Counted from the stretch's first letter, positions 27,508 to 41,565 are shown. The stretch is DNA of 64,000 nucleotides from CAWJPY01 sp963844865 (GCA_963844865.1 CAWJPY010000006.1:124001-188000); one strand, 5' to 3'. The notes: a model not told the origin generated them from the letters alone. A program made the numbers and translations.

Positions 27508-27720
27508 ATGCCGACCGGTGTAACGGTCCGCGACAACGAGTCGTTCGAGCAGGCACTCCGCAGGTTCAAGCGGAAGTGCGAGAAGGCTGGCATCCTCTCC
27601 GAGGTGAAGCGGCGGCGCTTCTACGAGAAGCCGTCCGAGCGTCGTAAGCGCCAGATGATCCAGGCGCGCAAGAAGATGCTCCGCAAGCTCGCCAAGCAGC
27701 GCAAGGCCGGCCTCCTCTGA
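27508..27720 (+). CDS. rpsU: Ribosomal protein bS21
   Basis: The 70-residue basic protein is bS21 of the 30S subunit, needed for efficient initiation near the anti-Shine-Dalgarno region. The hallmark is ESFEQALRRFKRKCEKAGILSEVKRRRFYEKPSERRKRQ. The ATG at 27508 gives the usual N-terminus (MPTGVTVRDNESFE); upstream in-frame ATGs at 27472 and 27487 would add unlike residues. In many bacteria rpsU precedes dnaG and rpoD, but here mutS2, two kinases and a glycosyltransferase separate them. Confidence 0.95.
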   Translation: MPTGVTVRDNESFEQALRRFKRKCEKAGILSEVKRRRFYEKPSERRKRQMIQARKKMLRKLAKQRKAGLL

Positions 27721-27736
27721 TCGGCGCCGTCTCCTC

Positions 27737-30100
27737 GTGAACCGGGAGATGCCATCAGATCTGGAGTTCGACCGCATCCAGCAACTCATCGCGACCCAGG
27801 CGCGAACCCGCCTGGGTCGTTCTCTTCTCACCGCTGACGTCGGCCTGCCTCCCCCTCAGGAACGAGCCGTACGAGCCCGTCTGACACGGGCTCTCGAGCG
27901 CCTCCTCGAGGAGGGCGGCTCCCTGACTCTGGCCGGCATCGACGAGGCCGAGCCCTGGCTCGAGGCGGACGCGCCACCGCCCGGGGATCCCTCCGACCTG
28001 CTCGTCCTGCTCACCCTGGCGCGGCGGGTGGCGGCGATCCGCCGCCGTCTCGCCGGCGGCCCCACCGAGCTGGAGGAGCTCGCGAGACGGCTCCCCGACA
28101 CCGCGCCGTTGGTGGCCCGGGTGGCGCCCCGGCTCGGCCGCGACGGTACCGTCCCGGACAACGCCTCCCCGGAGCTGGGTCGGCTGAGGCGGCAGGCGCT
28201 GCGCCTGCGGCAGGAGCTGCTCCAGGGTCTGGAGGGGATTCGCCGCGGCCTGTCCGAGGCGACCAGCGACGCCCCACCCACCCTCCGTCGGGACCGCTAC
28301 TGTCTCCCGGTCCGGTCCGGCGCCCGCTCCGAGGTCCCTGGGTTGCTGCTCGATCGCTCAGCGACCGGGGCCACAGCCTTCATCGAGCCCTTCGCGATGG
28401 TGGAGCTGAACAACCGGCTGGTGGAGACGACCCTGGAGGAGCGCGAGGAGGAGCGCCGGATCATCGCTGAGCTGGCCGCCGAGTTCCTGACCATCAAGGA
28501 CGACCTGAGCGAGGCTCTTCGCGCGCTGGCCGTCCTCGACGCCGCCCAGGCGAGGGCGCTGTTCGGAAGGTTGGTGGACGGCAGGGTGGTGATGCCCGGC
28601 TCGGGTGGGGAGCTCATCCTCAGGGGTGCCCGCCACCCTCTCCTGGACGAGCGCCTCCACGCTCTCAGGACGGAGGTGTTCGGCGCCGAGGAACGTCGCG
28701 ATCCGTCCCACCGGGCGGTGCCACTGGACTTTCGCCTGCCCGAGGGCGTGCGCACGCTGGTGGTGTCGGGACCCAATGCCGGCGGCAAGACGGTGGTCAT
28801 CAAGACCGTCGGCCTCATGGTGCTGATGGCGGCCCACGGCGTGCCGCTGCCGGCCGAGGAGGGCACGGTCATCCCCGATCTGGACTTCATCTGGTCCCAC
28901 ATCGGGGACGAGCAGGACGTGGCCGCCGACCTGTCCAGCTTCTCGGGCGCAATGGCCGCCACCGGACGCCTGTTGCGCATCACAACAGGCCGCGGCCTCG
29001 TCCTCTACGACGAGCTCGGCTCGGGCACCGATCCACTCGAGGGCGCGGCCCTCGGGTGCGCCCTCCTGGAGGAGCTCACCCGCCGATCCTGCCTGACGGT
29101 GGCCACCACCCACCTCGCCGCCATCGCCATGTTCGCTAGCTCCAGCCCGGGCATGGGCAACGCGGCCATGGGCTTCGATGAGGCGGGGGATCGCCCCACC
29201 TACAACCTGGCCATGGGGCGGCCCGGACGGTCGCGGGCCCTGGCCATCGCGGCCAAGAGCGGGGTGCCGGCCCCGGTGCTGGAGCGATCCGCCCAGCTTC
29301 TGGGCGAGGAGCACCTCCAGCTCCACCGCTGGCTGGAGCGCCTGGAGGAGCTGGAGAGCGAGCTCGTGGAGGAGCGTGGCCGGCTGGATTCGGCACAACG
29401 CGGCGTCGAGCGCCTCCGCGCCGAGACGGCTGCCGCACATGATCGGCTCGAGGACGAACGACGGCGCCTGCCGCAGGAGCTGGCCCAGGAGCGGGACCGC
29501 CTTCGCCGGCGCGCCCAGCAGCAGCTCGACGCAGCCCTGGAGCGCCTGGACGAGGCGATCCGGGAGCACGAGCGGTTGGGCAGACGCCAGCGCCAGCACC
29601 TGCGCGAGGAGGCCCTCGCGCTGGACATCCCCGCGACCGAGGATCGAAACGGCAGTGGTGGCGAGCTGGAGCCCGGCGCCCGGGTCCGGCTGACCGGACT
29701 GGGGACGGAGGGCACCCTGGAGGAGCTCCGCGGCAGCCGCGCCCTGCTCACGGTGGACGGCAAACGGCTGTGGGTGGCGGCCTCGGAGGTGACGCCCCTG
29801 CCGGGACGAGCCTCCGCTCGGCCCAAGGCCACGGTGGCGGTGAGCGCCGAAGAGCCCGCGGAGGGGGAGCTGATGCTCATCGGCATGAACAGCGAGCAGG
29901 CCCGAGAAGAGCTGGAGCACTTCCTGGACCGGGCGCTGGCCGCCGGTCGGTCGCGGGTGCGCGTGGTGCACGGCCACGGCACCGGCACCCTGCGGCGGAT
30001 GGTGACCGACGTCTGCCGCACCCACCCAGCGGTGCGCTCGTTCCGCCACCCTCCTCAGCACCTGGGGGGCTCGGGCGCCACCGAGATCGACCTGGAGTAG
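27737..30100 (+). CDS. mutS2: MutS2 ATPase/endonuclease-family protein
   Basis: The 787-residue MutS2 acts in recombination control or ribosome-collision rescue in other bacteria. The MutS core has Walker A SGPNAGGKTVVIKT (about residue 345), Walker B VLYDELGSGTD and the dimerisation helices. A long coiled coil (about 515-640) leads to a KOW-like strand region and a C-terminal Smr domain with VVHGHGTGTLRRMV. The Smr LDxR motif is replaced by LMLI, while HGxG is kept, so nuclease activity may be altered. GTG 27737 is used here; ATG 27749 after GGGAG is an equally good start. It lies 16 bases after rpsU. Confidence 0.9.
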   Translation: MNREMPSDLEFDRIQQLIATQARTRLGRSLLTADVGLPPPQERAVRARLTRALERLLEEGGSLTLAGIDEAEPWLEADAPPPGDPSDLLVLLTLARRVAAIRRRLAGGPTELEELARRLPDTAPLVARVAPRLGRDGTVPDNASPELGRLRRQALRLRQELLQGLEGIRRGLSEATSDAPPTLRRDRYCLPVRSGARSEVPGLLLDRSATGATAFIEPFAMVELNNRLVETTLEEREEERRIIAELAAEFLTIKDDLSEALRALAVLDAAQARALFGRLVDGRVVMPGSGGELILRGARHPLLDERLHALRTEVFGAEERRDPSHRAVPLDFRLPEGVRTLVVSGPNAGGKTVVIKTVGLMVLMAAHGVPLPAEEGTVIPDLDFIWSHIGDEQDVAADLSSFSGAMAATGRLLRITTGRGLVLYDELGSGTDPLEGAALGCALLEELTRRSCLTVATTHLAAIAMFASSSPGMGNAAMGFDEAGDRPTYNLAMGRPGRSRALAIAAKSGVPAPVLERSAQLLGEEHLQLHRWLERLEELESELVEERGRLDSAQRGVERLRAETAAAHDRLEDERRRLPQELAQERDRLRRRAQQQLDAALERLDEAIREHERLGRRQRQHLREEALALDIPATEDRNGSGGELEPGARVRLTGLGTEGTLEELRGSRALLTVDGKRLWVAASEVTPLPGRASARPKATVAVSAEEPAEGELMLIGMNSEQAREELEHFLDRALAAGRSRVRVVHGHGTGTLRRMVTDVCRTHPAVRSFRHPPQHLGGSGATEIDLE

Positions 30101-30218
30101 GTCCCTCGCATCCGGAGCACCGGAGCCGGAGCGAGGCACCGTCAAAGCCGAATCGAGGATGCCGGCCGCCTCACCTGCGACGGTGCCTGGTCCCGCGTCT
30201 CGCGCCTCCCACAATCGG

Positions 30219-30227
30219 TGATAGGCT
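30219..30227 (+). promoter_or_regulatory. Extended -10 element of kinase 1
   Basis: TGATAGGCT fits TGnTAnnnT. The predicted start (about 30234) lies inside the palindrome at 30232-30244. Confidence 0.4.
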
Positions 30228-30231
30228 TGAA

Positions 30232-30244
30232 CTATCTCAGATAG
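30232..30244. promoter_or_regulatory. Candidate operator palindrome before kinase 1
   Basis: CTATCTCAGATAG is a perfect 6-1-6 palindrome overlapping the predicted transcription start and ending eight bases before the ATG. A GATAG/CTATC pairing with bases 30220-30236 is an alternative structure. Confidence 0.4.
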
Positions 30245-30251
30245 GGGCGCC

Positions 30252-32853
<2,602 letters not shown>

Positions 32854-32858
32854 GGTGA

Positions 32859-35459
32859 GTGGCGCCGAAGAAAAACCTGGCTGGAGCTCGGGTGGGGAGG
32901 TTCGAGGTCGTCGCGCTCCTGGGCGCGGGCGGAATGGGGGAGGTGTACCGCGCCCGGGACACCCGCCTGGGGCGCGATGTCGCCCTCAAGGTGCTGCCTG
33001 CCGCGGTCGCCTCGGAACCCGACCGCGTGCGCCGCTTCGAGCACGAGGCCCGGGCCGCCGCCGCCCTCAACCACCCCAACATCCTCGCCCTCCACGACGT
33101 CGACGAGCACGAGGGGGTGTCCTACCTGGTCACCGAGCTGCTGGAGGGCGAGAGCCTGAGGGAGCGGATCGCCCGCGGGCCGCTGCCGGTGAAGGAGGCG
33201 GTCCAGGTCGCCGTCCAGGTCGCCCGTGGGCTGGCCGCCGCCCACGGCAAGGGCATCGTGCACCGCGACCTCAAGCCGGAAAACCTCTTCGTCACCGCGG
33301 ACGGCACGGTGAAGATCCTGGACTTCGGCCTGGCCAGCCTGAGAAGCGATGCCTCAGACGAGGGCCCCTCCACCGAGTCGCCCACCGAGACCGAATTGAC
33401 ACGGGCTGGCAGCATCCTCGGCACGGCGGGGTACATGGCGCCGGAGCAGGTGCGCGGCCTCAAGGTCGACCAGCGGGCGGACCTCTTCGCCTTCGGCTGC
33501 GTGCTGTACGAGATGCTCAGCGGCCGGCGGGCCTTTGCCGGCGCCACGACGGCGGACACCCTGGGCGCGATCCTCAAGGACGAGCCGGCCAGGGTGGAGG
33601 CGCTTGCCAGTGACGTCAACCCGGCGCTGGCGCAGCTCGTGGCCCGCTGCCTCGAAAAGCGTCCCGAGGACCGCTTGTCCTCGGCCCACGACCTGGCGCT
33701 GGCCCTGGCCGCGGCGGTGAGCGATGTCGACCCACGCCTGGCGAGAGCAGTGACGGCTGCCCAGTCGCGACCTCGTCGGACACTCCTGCTGGCCTTCACA
33801 GCGGTGGCCGCAGCCGCTACAGTGGCAGTCGCGCTGTGGCTCCTCCGCGAGCGCCTCGCCGGCAACCCCGCAGCGGCGCTCGACCCGGCCAGGGTGATGG
33901 TGGCGCCCTTCGAGAACACGACCGGAAACGCTTTCCTCGACGCCGTCGCCGCCAAGACGGCCGATGCCGTCACGCAGGGTCTCGCAGCGCTGGGTGAGGT
34001 CACGGTGGTACCCGCGCCACGGAGCGCCCCGTCCGGCGACGACGCCGACCTGCGCACCGCGGCCCGGAGAGCAGGCGCCGGCGTCCTGGCATGGGGGAGC
34101 ATCTACACGGTTGGAGACGAGCTCGAGCTGCGAGGTCGGATCATCGATCCCGCCAGCGGGACGCCCATCTATGTCCTCGAGCCCGAGCGCGGCCCACGCG
34201 CGCAGCCCGAGAAGGCCATCGACCGGGTCCGCCAGCGGGCTATGAGCGCCCTGTTGATGCACCTGGGCAAGGCAGTGGGCGTCGGCGGGGTGACCAGGCC
34301 GCCGCTCTACGGGGCCTACGGCGAGTTCCTGGCAGGGCTCAAGGTGGCCATGATCGACTGGCCGGTAGCGGTCAGTCACTACGAAACCGCAGCCGAGCTG
34401 GACCCTCGCTTCTGGCAGCCGCAAGTCATGCTCATGTTCGTGTACAAGTGGATCGCACCCGACAGCGCCAAGTTCGATGCCATGCAACGACGGTTGCGGG
34501 CGAATCAAGGGTCGATGTCCCCGGCGACTCTCCTCATGAAGGAGGAGTACGAGGCGCGAGCGGATCTGCGCTACCTGCTCGGTCTTCGCAAGGCCCAGGC
34601 GCTGCTCTCCCTGGCGCCCCGGGACTTCGTGTACATGTGGGACGCGGCGATACTCGCCGACCGTCTCAACCGACCGCGGGACGCGCTCGCCAGCATCGGC
34701 AACATTCACCGGTTCGATCAAGCGTACCTGCGCCCGTGGATCCAGGGCGCCTGGCTCATCAACCTGGCGGCGCAGGCTCACCATCTGCTCGGCGAGCACG
34801 AAGCCGAGCTCGAGGCAGTTCGCTTCGGGCTCCGGATGTACCCCGATTCGCTCCGCCTCCGCACGGGCCAGGTCAGGGCGTTGGCGGGCCTCGGTCGGGA
34901 GGAGGACGTCGCAAGAGTGATCGATGAAGCCCTCCAGGTCGCCGGCACCGAGAACGACGCCGGCAGCATCATGCTGACCGCAGCGCTGGAGCTTCGCGCC
35001 CACGGCCACCCGGTCGCTGCTCGCAGCATCGCCACCAGGGCCTCCGAGTGGTACACCTCCCACGCCGGTGAGGGCATCAGCCCGTACGCTCGTCTCGACT
35101 CCCTGGTACTGGCCGGGCGCGCACACGAGGCCGCTACCCTGGCCAGGGCGATGTACGAGGCCCATCCGGATGATGTGCTCGCCGTGGGCGCCTGGGGCGT
35201 TCTGGCCGCGCGCACCGGCAACCGGGAGGCCGCCGAGGCCATCGACCGCCAGCTCACGGGCGACGGACCCGCCCCTGCCACTCGATCTCGACTCCGGGTC
35301 TACATCGCCGCCCACCTCGGGGAGAAGGCGCTCGCCGTGGACCTGCTGCGTGAGTGGTTGGCGCGCGGCGGCAACTACTTCGACCTCCACACCGATGTCG
35401 ACCTCGAGCCCCTCCACGGCTACCCGCCGTTCGAGGAGCTGATGAAGCCCAAGGGGTAG
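32859..35459 (+). CDS. Membrane-anchored Ser/Thr kinase 2
   Basis: This 866-residue intact paralogue of the preceding kinase has nearly identical kinase domains, but its sensor part is clearly diverged. Seen features are GAGGMGEVYRARD, HRDLKPENLF, DFGLA and GTAGYMAPEQ. A membrane helix about residues 308-325 (LLLAFTAVAAAATVAVALWLL) is followed by an APFENTTGNAFLDAVAAK domain and TPR-like repeats to the end. Both proteins end YPPFEEL-KPKG. The sensor likely detects an unknown periplasmic ligand and controls phosphorylation of cytoplasmic targets. The GTG at 32859 is six bases after the first kinase, so the two are one transcription unit. Confidence 0.9.
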   Translation: MAPKKNLAGARVGRFEVVALLGAGGMGEVYRARDTRLGRDVALKVLPAAVASEPDRVRRFEHEARAAAALNHPNILALHDVDEHEGVSYLVTELLEGESLRERIARGPLPVKEAVQVAVQVARGLAAAHGKGIVHRDLKPENLFVTADGTVKILDFGLASLRSDASDEGPSTESPTETELTRAGSILGTAGYMAPEQVRGLKVDQRADLFAFGCVLYEMLSGRRAFAGATTADTLGAILKDEPARVEALASDVNPALAQLVARCLEKRPEDRLSSAHDLALALAAAVSDVDPRLARAVTAAQSRPRRTLLLAFTAVAAAATVAVALWLLRERLAGNPAAALDPARVMVAPFENTTGNAFLDAVAAKTADAVTQGLAALGEVTVVPAPRSAPSGDDADLRTAARRAGAGVLAWGSIYTVGDELELRGRIIDPASGTPIYVLEPERGPRAQPEKAIDRVRQRAMSALLMHLGKAVGVGGVTRPPLYGAYGEFLAGLKVAMIDWPVAVSHYETAAELDPRFWQPQVMLMFVYKWIAPDSAKFDAMQRRLRANQGSMSPATLLMKEEYEARADLRYLLGLRKAQALLSLAPRDFVYMWDAAILADRLNRPRDALASIGNIHRFDQAYLRPWIQGAWLINLAAQAHHLLGEHEAELEAVRFGLRMYPDSLRLRTGQVRALAGLGREEDVARVIDEALQVAGTENDAGSIMLTAALELRAHGHPVAARSIATRASEWYTSHAGEGISPYARLDSLVLAGRAHEAATLARAMYEAHPDDVLAVGAWGVLAARTGNREAAEAIDRQLTGDGPAPATRSRLRVYIAAHLGEKALAVDLLREWLARGGNYFDLHTDVDLEPLHGYPPFEELMKPKG

Positions 35460-35623
35460 GCCGGTCGCCACGCCGTCCGAGCGCCGCCACCAGAGCATCA
35501 GCTGCAACCTGGCGCGACTCACGCTGTGAGACAGCGGGAAATGACTCCCCGCCGGGTAGGCAGGCGGTTGGACCCCGGGTTCAGACGCAGCCGCTCACGG
35601 GGTACAGTGGAGCTGCACGGACG

Positions 35624-37405
35624 ATGAGCAGCGCGTCGATCTCCCGCCGTCACCTCGCGATCCTCTTCGTGGTCGCCCTGATCCTGACGATCGGTTTCCT
35701 GGCCGTCGCCCGGGACAACCCCTTCGTGACCGGCCTCACCAACGACGAGTCGTTCCACGTACAGGAAGCGGAGTCCATCCTGCACCAGGGCCTCGTGGGT
35801 CAGGATGCCTTCTACTTCGCACCCCTCTATCCCTACCTCCTGGCCGCGCTGTTTGCAGCGGTGGGTGAACGAATCACGGCAGTGCTCGCCATCCAGAGCG
35901 TCCTCGGCGCCGTCAACGTGGTGCTCGTCCTCCTGCTGGCCTGGAGGGTGTCGAAGAGCCAGAGAGTGGCCTGGTTCGCCGCCGGCCTCACCCTGCTCTT
36001 CGGCCCCTACCTCATGTACCAGACCCTCCTCCTCAAGACGACCCTTGCGGTTCTCCTCACCAGCATCGCGCTCCTCCTGCTGTTCTCCGCGCTCGACCAC
36101 GGCACGGACTGGCGCTGGCTGGCCTGCGGCCTGGCGTTCGGCCTGCTCTGCCTGGTGCGTGGGAACGTCCTGATCGTGCTCGCGTTCCTCTTTGCAGGCC
36201 TGCTCATCGAGCACCGGCGGGGGCGGGCCACCCCGCGCTGGATCGCCCTGTGGCTGACGGGCATCGCCCTCGGCATCCTCCCGGCCACCGCGCACAACGC
36301 AGTGGCGGCGCTGGACTTCGTGCCCACCACCTACCAGGGCGGCACCAACTTCTACATCGGCAATCGCCGCGGGGCCTCCGGCACCTACGCCTCGCTGCGA
36401 CCGGGCCGTGGCCATCCGATCCAGGAGCGGTACGACGCGGTGACGCTGGCGGAGGAGGCGACGGGCCACCAGCTCCGACCTTCCCAGGTGTCGAGCTACT
36501 GGCTCGGGCGCGGCCTCGCGGAGATCAGGGAGGACCCCGCAGGCTGGGCACGCTTGCTGGCGAAGAAGGCATTCCTGTTCCACAGCGACGCGGAGATCAC
36601 GGACGTCATCGACTACCGCGTCTATCGCGAGCTCAGCCCGGCGCTGTGGGCTGCACCCGTCTCCTTCGGCATGCTCGCCGCCCTCGCCATCCCGGGGATG
36701 TTCCTCTTCCGGCGCAGGCCGGCGGCGCCCATGCTGGCGCTCGCACTTGTGGGCTCGGCCACGTCGGTGATCCTGTTCTTCGTCTTCGGCCGTTATCGGG
36801 TGCCGGCGGTGTCGCTCTACATCCTGTTCGCCGCGGTCACCCTCGACTGGGCCATCGACGTGGCGGCGCGGCGGTCCTGGCGCACCCTCTTCACCGCCGC
36901 CGCCATCGCCGCCGCATTGTATGGAATCCTGCGGATCCCGGTCGCGGAGACCAACCCCGCCATGGCGTACAACACGCTCGCTGGCATGTACGCCAGACGG
37001 GGAGACCTGACGGCCGCTCAGCACGCCCTCGAGCGTGCGGTGAAAGCGCTCCCGGGGCACCCGGAGCTGCGGCACAACCTGGCCAACATCCTCCTCAAGG
37101 AGCGGCAGTACTGTGCCGCGGCCGAGCAGTACGAGATGGCGCGCGCCCTGCGCCATCCACCCGACGACCCCAGCGCCGACCCCATCGTGGCGCTGCAGGC
37201 GTTCGAGCGCGCTTCCCTCCAGATCGAGACCTCGCGCTTGTGCGGTGCGCCGAAGGCGGTCATCGGGCAGATCGTCGCCGAGCGGCGCGGGCTGGCGCGA
37301 CGTCTCCTGGCGGCCGCGACCAGCGGCGCCATCGACGTCGCACCAGAGCTGCGATCGAAGCTCGAGTCCGCCGCCGCCGACCGGCCCCCGACCGCGGGTC
37401 CGTGA
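35624..37405 (+). CDS. GT39-like membrane glycosyltransferase with C-terminal TPR
   Basis: The 593-residue polytopic protein resembles the dolichyl-phosphate-mannose protein mannosyltransferase / ArnT group. The first helix is followed by TNDESFHVQEAESIL, whose Asp-Glu pair is the expected metal/substrate site, then about ten hydrophobic segments. About 140 C-terminal residues look like TPR helices (AYNTLAGMYARRGDLTAAQHALERA, LRHNLANILLKERQYCAAAEQYEMA). Such enzymes transfer sugars from polyprenyl phosphate donors to proteins or lipids outside the membrane. The ATG at 35624 is preferred; TACAGT at 35603-35608 could be the -10. Acceptor and sugar are unknown. Confidence 0.75.
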   Translation: MSSASISRRHLAILFVVALILTIGFLAVARDNPFVTGLTNDESFHVQEAESILHQGLVGQDAFYFAPLYPYLLAALFAAVGERITAVLAIQSVLGAVNVVLVLLLAWRVSKSQRVAWFAAGLTLLFGPYLMYQTLLLKTTLAVLLTSIALLLLFSALDHGTDWRWLACGLAFGLLCLVRGNVLIVLAFLFAGLLIEHRRGRATPRWIALWLTGIALGILPATAHNAVAALDFVPTTYQGGTNFYIGNRRGASGTYASLRPGRGHPIQERYDAVTLAEEATGHQLRPSQVSSYWLGRGLAEIREDPAGWARLLAKKAFLFHSDAEITDVIDYRVYRELSPALWAAPVSFGMLAALAIPGMFLFRRRPAAPMLALALVGSATSVILFFVFGRYRVPAVSLYILFAAVTLDWAIDVAARRSWRTLFTAAAIAAALYGILRIPVAETNPAMAYNTLAGMYARRGDLTAAQHALERAVKALPGHPELRHNLANILLKERQYCAAAEQYEMARALRHPPDDPSADPIVALQAFERASLQIETSRLCGAPKAVIGQIVAERRGLARRLLAAATSGAIDVAPELRSKLESAAADRPPTAGP

Positions 37406-37609
37406 GGACGGCCCCTCTCCGGGCACTCGACACCCACGTCCCCGTGTCGAAGGCAGACAGTCCCGCCACCTGACCTAAACGGTCGCTGTGGCACGGACGG
37501 CACGAGAGATCCTTACGGCATGCCCACCGACGCTCCCATAGCCATCGAGCCACGAGCTCGAGCTGCTCTGCTCATGTCTCGACATCCCTGGGGCCGGGCG
37601 ACAACTCGG

Positions 37610-37615
37610 TACAAT
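37610..37615 (+). promoter_or_regulatory. -10 element of dnaG, near-leaderless
   Basis: TACAAT ends five bases before the GTG at 37621 and eight before the ATG at 37624, so the transcript should begin at or beside the start codon. No ribosome site and no clear -35 are present. Confidence 0.4.
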
Positions 37616-37623
37616 GCCGGGTG

Positions 37624-39393
37624 ATGGACTTCGAGCTGGGCGGGGAAACAGTGGACCGGGTGCGGCAGGCGGCCGACCTGGCCGAGGTGGTGGGCGAGCA
37701 CGTCCGGTTGCGCCGGCGGGGCCGCACCTACGAGGGGCTGTGCCCCTTCCACGACGAGAAGACGCCGTCCTTCTCGGTGGACCCCGACAAGGGCCTCTAC
37801 TACTGCTTCGGCTGTCATCGGGGAGGCGACGTGTTCCGCTTCGTCATGGAGACCGAGCGGCTGTCGTTCCCCGAGGCGGTGGCGAAGCTGGCGCAGCGCT
37901 TCGGCGTGCACCTGGAGCCGCGCAGTCCTGAGGCGCGCCGGCGCCGGGACGAGAAGGACCGCATCCGCGGCCTGCTCGAGGAGGCCGAGCGTTTCTTCCG
38001 GGAGGAGCTGGCAGGGGCAGGCGGCGCCTCCGCCCGCAGGGAGCTGGAGCGGCGTGGCTTCGACGGGGGCACGTGGGCCGAGTTCGGCTTCGGTTGGGCG
38101 GCCGACGAGTGGCGCCGGCTCACCGACCACCTGCTCCGCAGCCACCCCCAGGGAGCCCTGATCACCGCCGGCCTGTCCGTTCAACCCGAGTCGGGGAAGT
38201 CCCCCTACGATCGCTTCCGCAAACGCATCACCTTCCCCATCCAGGGTGCGGACGGGTCCCTGGTGGGGTTCGGCGGGCGGATCCTGGGCGACGGCGAGCC
38301 CAAGTACCTGAACAGCCCGGAGAGCACCCTCTTCCACAAGCGCTCCACACTGTTCAGCCTGCACCGTGCCCGCGCCGAGATCCGCAGTCTCCGCGCGGTG
38401 GTGGTGGTGGAGGGCTACTTCGACTGCCTCTCGCTGCATCGGGCGGGCGTGGGACATGCAGTCGCCACACTGGGCACCGCCCTGACGCCGGACCACGCGC
38501 GGGTGCTGCGCCGAGAGCTGGGGGCGGCGGAGCACGGCAGTGAGCCGAAGGCGATCCTGTGCTACGACGGCGACGCGGCGGGGCGGAGGGCCGCCACCAC
38601 CGGGATCCGTGTGCTCCTCGAGGCGGGGGTGGCGGTGGCCATCGTCGAGCTGCCACCCGGGCGGGACCCCGACGACATCGTTCGGGAGGGCGGGCCCGAC
38701 GCCATGGCCAGCCTCCTGGAAGGGGCCATCGGCCCGATCCCGTTCCTGCTCTCCGATCTGCCGGAGGGACCGGCGCAGCGGCAGCGGGCGGGGGCCGAGC
38801 TGGCCGAGCTGGTGGGCGCAGCGGCGGATCCCCACACCCGCAACGAGCTGCTCATGGAGCTGTCCCTGCGTCTGGGCTTCTCCCAGGAGGTGCTCCGCGA
38901 CCTCGCGCGCCACGCGGGCCCGGCCCCCGGCCGCGGGGTCATGCGGACCGCACCGCCCGCCATCCCCAGCGGCGAGTCAATGCTGGTTCGTATCGTCCTG
39001 GAGGGCGGTCGGTCATGGCGCCGCGTCATTGCCGAGCAGCTGGAGCCCGTGCTGCGCAGCGATCCCCGGGTCGTGCGCCTGCTGGAGATGGTACGCGCCT
39101 GCCACGGCGGACCGGAGCCTCCACCCGAGGACTTCTCCCGCTGGCTGCTCCAGCACACGGCGGACCAGGAGCTGGTGGAGCTGCTGGCTCGCGTCACCAC
39201 CTCCGAGGCGCCGCCGCTGACCGACGACACCATCAAGAAGCACCTGCGTCTGACCCTCCACGAGCAGTGGCGCCGGCAGGCTCATGCGCTTACCACCGCG
39301 ATCCAGGAGGCGGAGCGCGCCGGCGACGACGACCGGGTGGCGACCCTCCAGAACGATCTGCGCGCCCTGCGCTCGCGCCGCGCCGAGATCTGA
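37624..39393 (+). CDS. dnaG: DNA primase
   Basis: The 589-residue primase lays RNA primers for replication, working with DnaB. In order: a CHC2 zinc finger (CPFHDEKTPSFSV and CFGCHRGGDVF, residues about 40-70), the catalytic core with the TOPRIM motifs VVVVEGYFDCLSLH and CYDGDAAGRRA, and a C-terminal helicase-binding region about residues 430-590. ATG 37624 is used; the preceding GTG 37621 adds one residue. It is followed by rpoD, the usual partner in the macromolecular synthesis operon, after 354 bases of leader. Confidence 0.95.
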   Translation: MDFELGGETVDRVRQAADLAEVVGEHVRLRRRGRTYEGLCPFHDEKTPSFSVDPDKGLYYCFGCHRGGDVFRFVMETERLSFPEAVAKLAQRFGVHLEPRSPEARRRRDEKDRIRGLLEEAERFFREELAGAGGASARRELERRGFDGGTWAEFGFGWAADEWRRLTDHLLRSHPQGALITAGLSVQPESGKSPYDRFRKRITFPIQGADGSLVGFGGRILGDGEPKYLNSPESTLFHKRSTLFSLHRARAEIRSLRAVVVVEGYFDCLSLHRAGVGHAVATLGTALTPDHARVLRRELGAAEHGSEPKAILCYDGDAAGRRAATTGIRVLLEAGVAVAIVELPPGRDPDDIVREGGPDAMASLLEGAIGPIPFLLSDLPEGPAQRQRAGAELAELVGAAADPHTRNELLMELSLRLGFSQEVLRDLARHAGPAPGRGVMRTAPPAIPSGESMLVRIVLEGGRSWRRVIAEQLEPVLRSDPRVVRLLEMVRACHGGPEPPPEDFSRWLLQHTADQELVELLARVTTSEAPPLTDDTIKKHLRLTLHEQWRRQAHALTTAIQEAERAGDDDRVATLQNDLRALRSRRAEI

Positions 39394-39400
39394 GGCTCGC

Positions 39401-39747
39401 GGGACCGGGGCCGGTCCCGGTGTGGCCCAGGCGTATTCATTTTGCTGAGAACGACACAATAGGGTTGGTGTTGGACAACACTCGGCCGGGCAAGGGGTTG
39501 CCAAACCCGAGAGGAGGGCCCATATTGAACCGAGGCGAAGAGGAGGCCGGTCTTCGCCCCCGTTGAGAAACGGAGAGTGCCTGCCCTGTACCACAACGCT
39601 TTGGATGCCAGTAGGTGATTCAGCGCGTGCCGGAAGCTCTATCGGCATTCGGGTGTTGTATGACACGCGCCGCGGGTCGGACTGTCGACGGCAATGACAT
39701 CCCCGTGGTCGCCCCACCCACAAACCTCTGGTAGGGAGGATTTGCGC
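39401..39747 (+). other. dnaG-rpoD intergenic region with several hairpins
   Basis: The region holds no gene. Four short stems are visible: GGGACCG/CGGTCCC (39401-39418), GGGTT/AACCC (39495-39508), GGCGAAGA/TCTTCGCC (39534-39558) and TGCCG/CGGCA (about 39630-39650). Some promoter-like hexamers occur, but none has both boxes at good spacing. It probably holds the rpoD promoter and a structured leader. Confidence 0.4.
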
Positions 39748-41451
<1,704 letters not shown>

Positions 41452-41476
41452 TCTTGCGCGACACGACGGACACCGG

Positions 41477-41500
41477 GGGCCGCCAGATGGCGGCCCTCGT
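41477..41500 (+). terminator. Rho-independent terminator of rpoD
   Basis: GGGCCGCCA/TGGCGGCCC forms a 9-bp stem with a tiny loop, followed by TCGTTGTCTCTC. Confidence 0.7.
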
Positions 41501-41565
41501 TGTCTCTCGTTCCTCGTGGAACCGCCAATTCCCTCACCGCGCAGTCACTTAGCACACGCGGGCCC

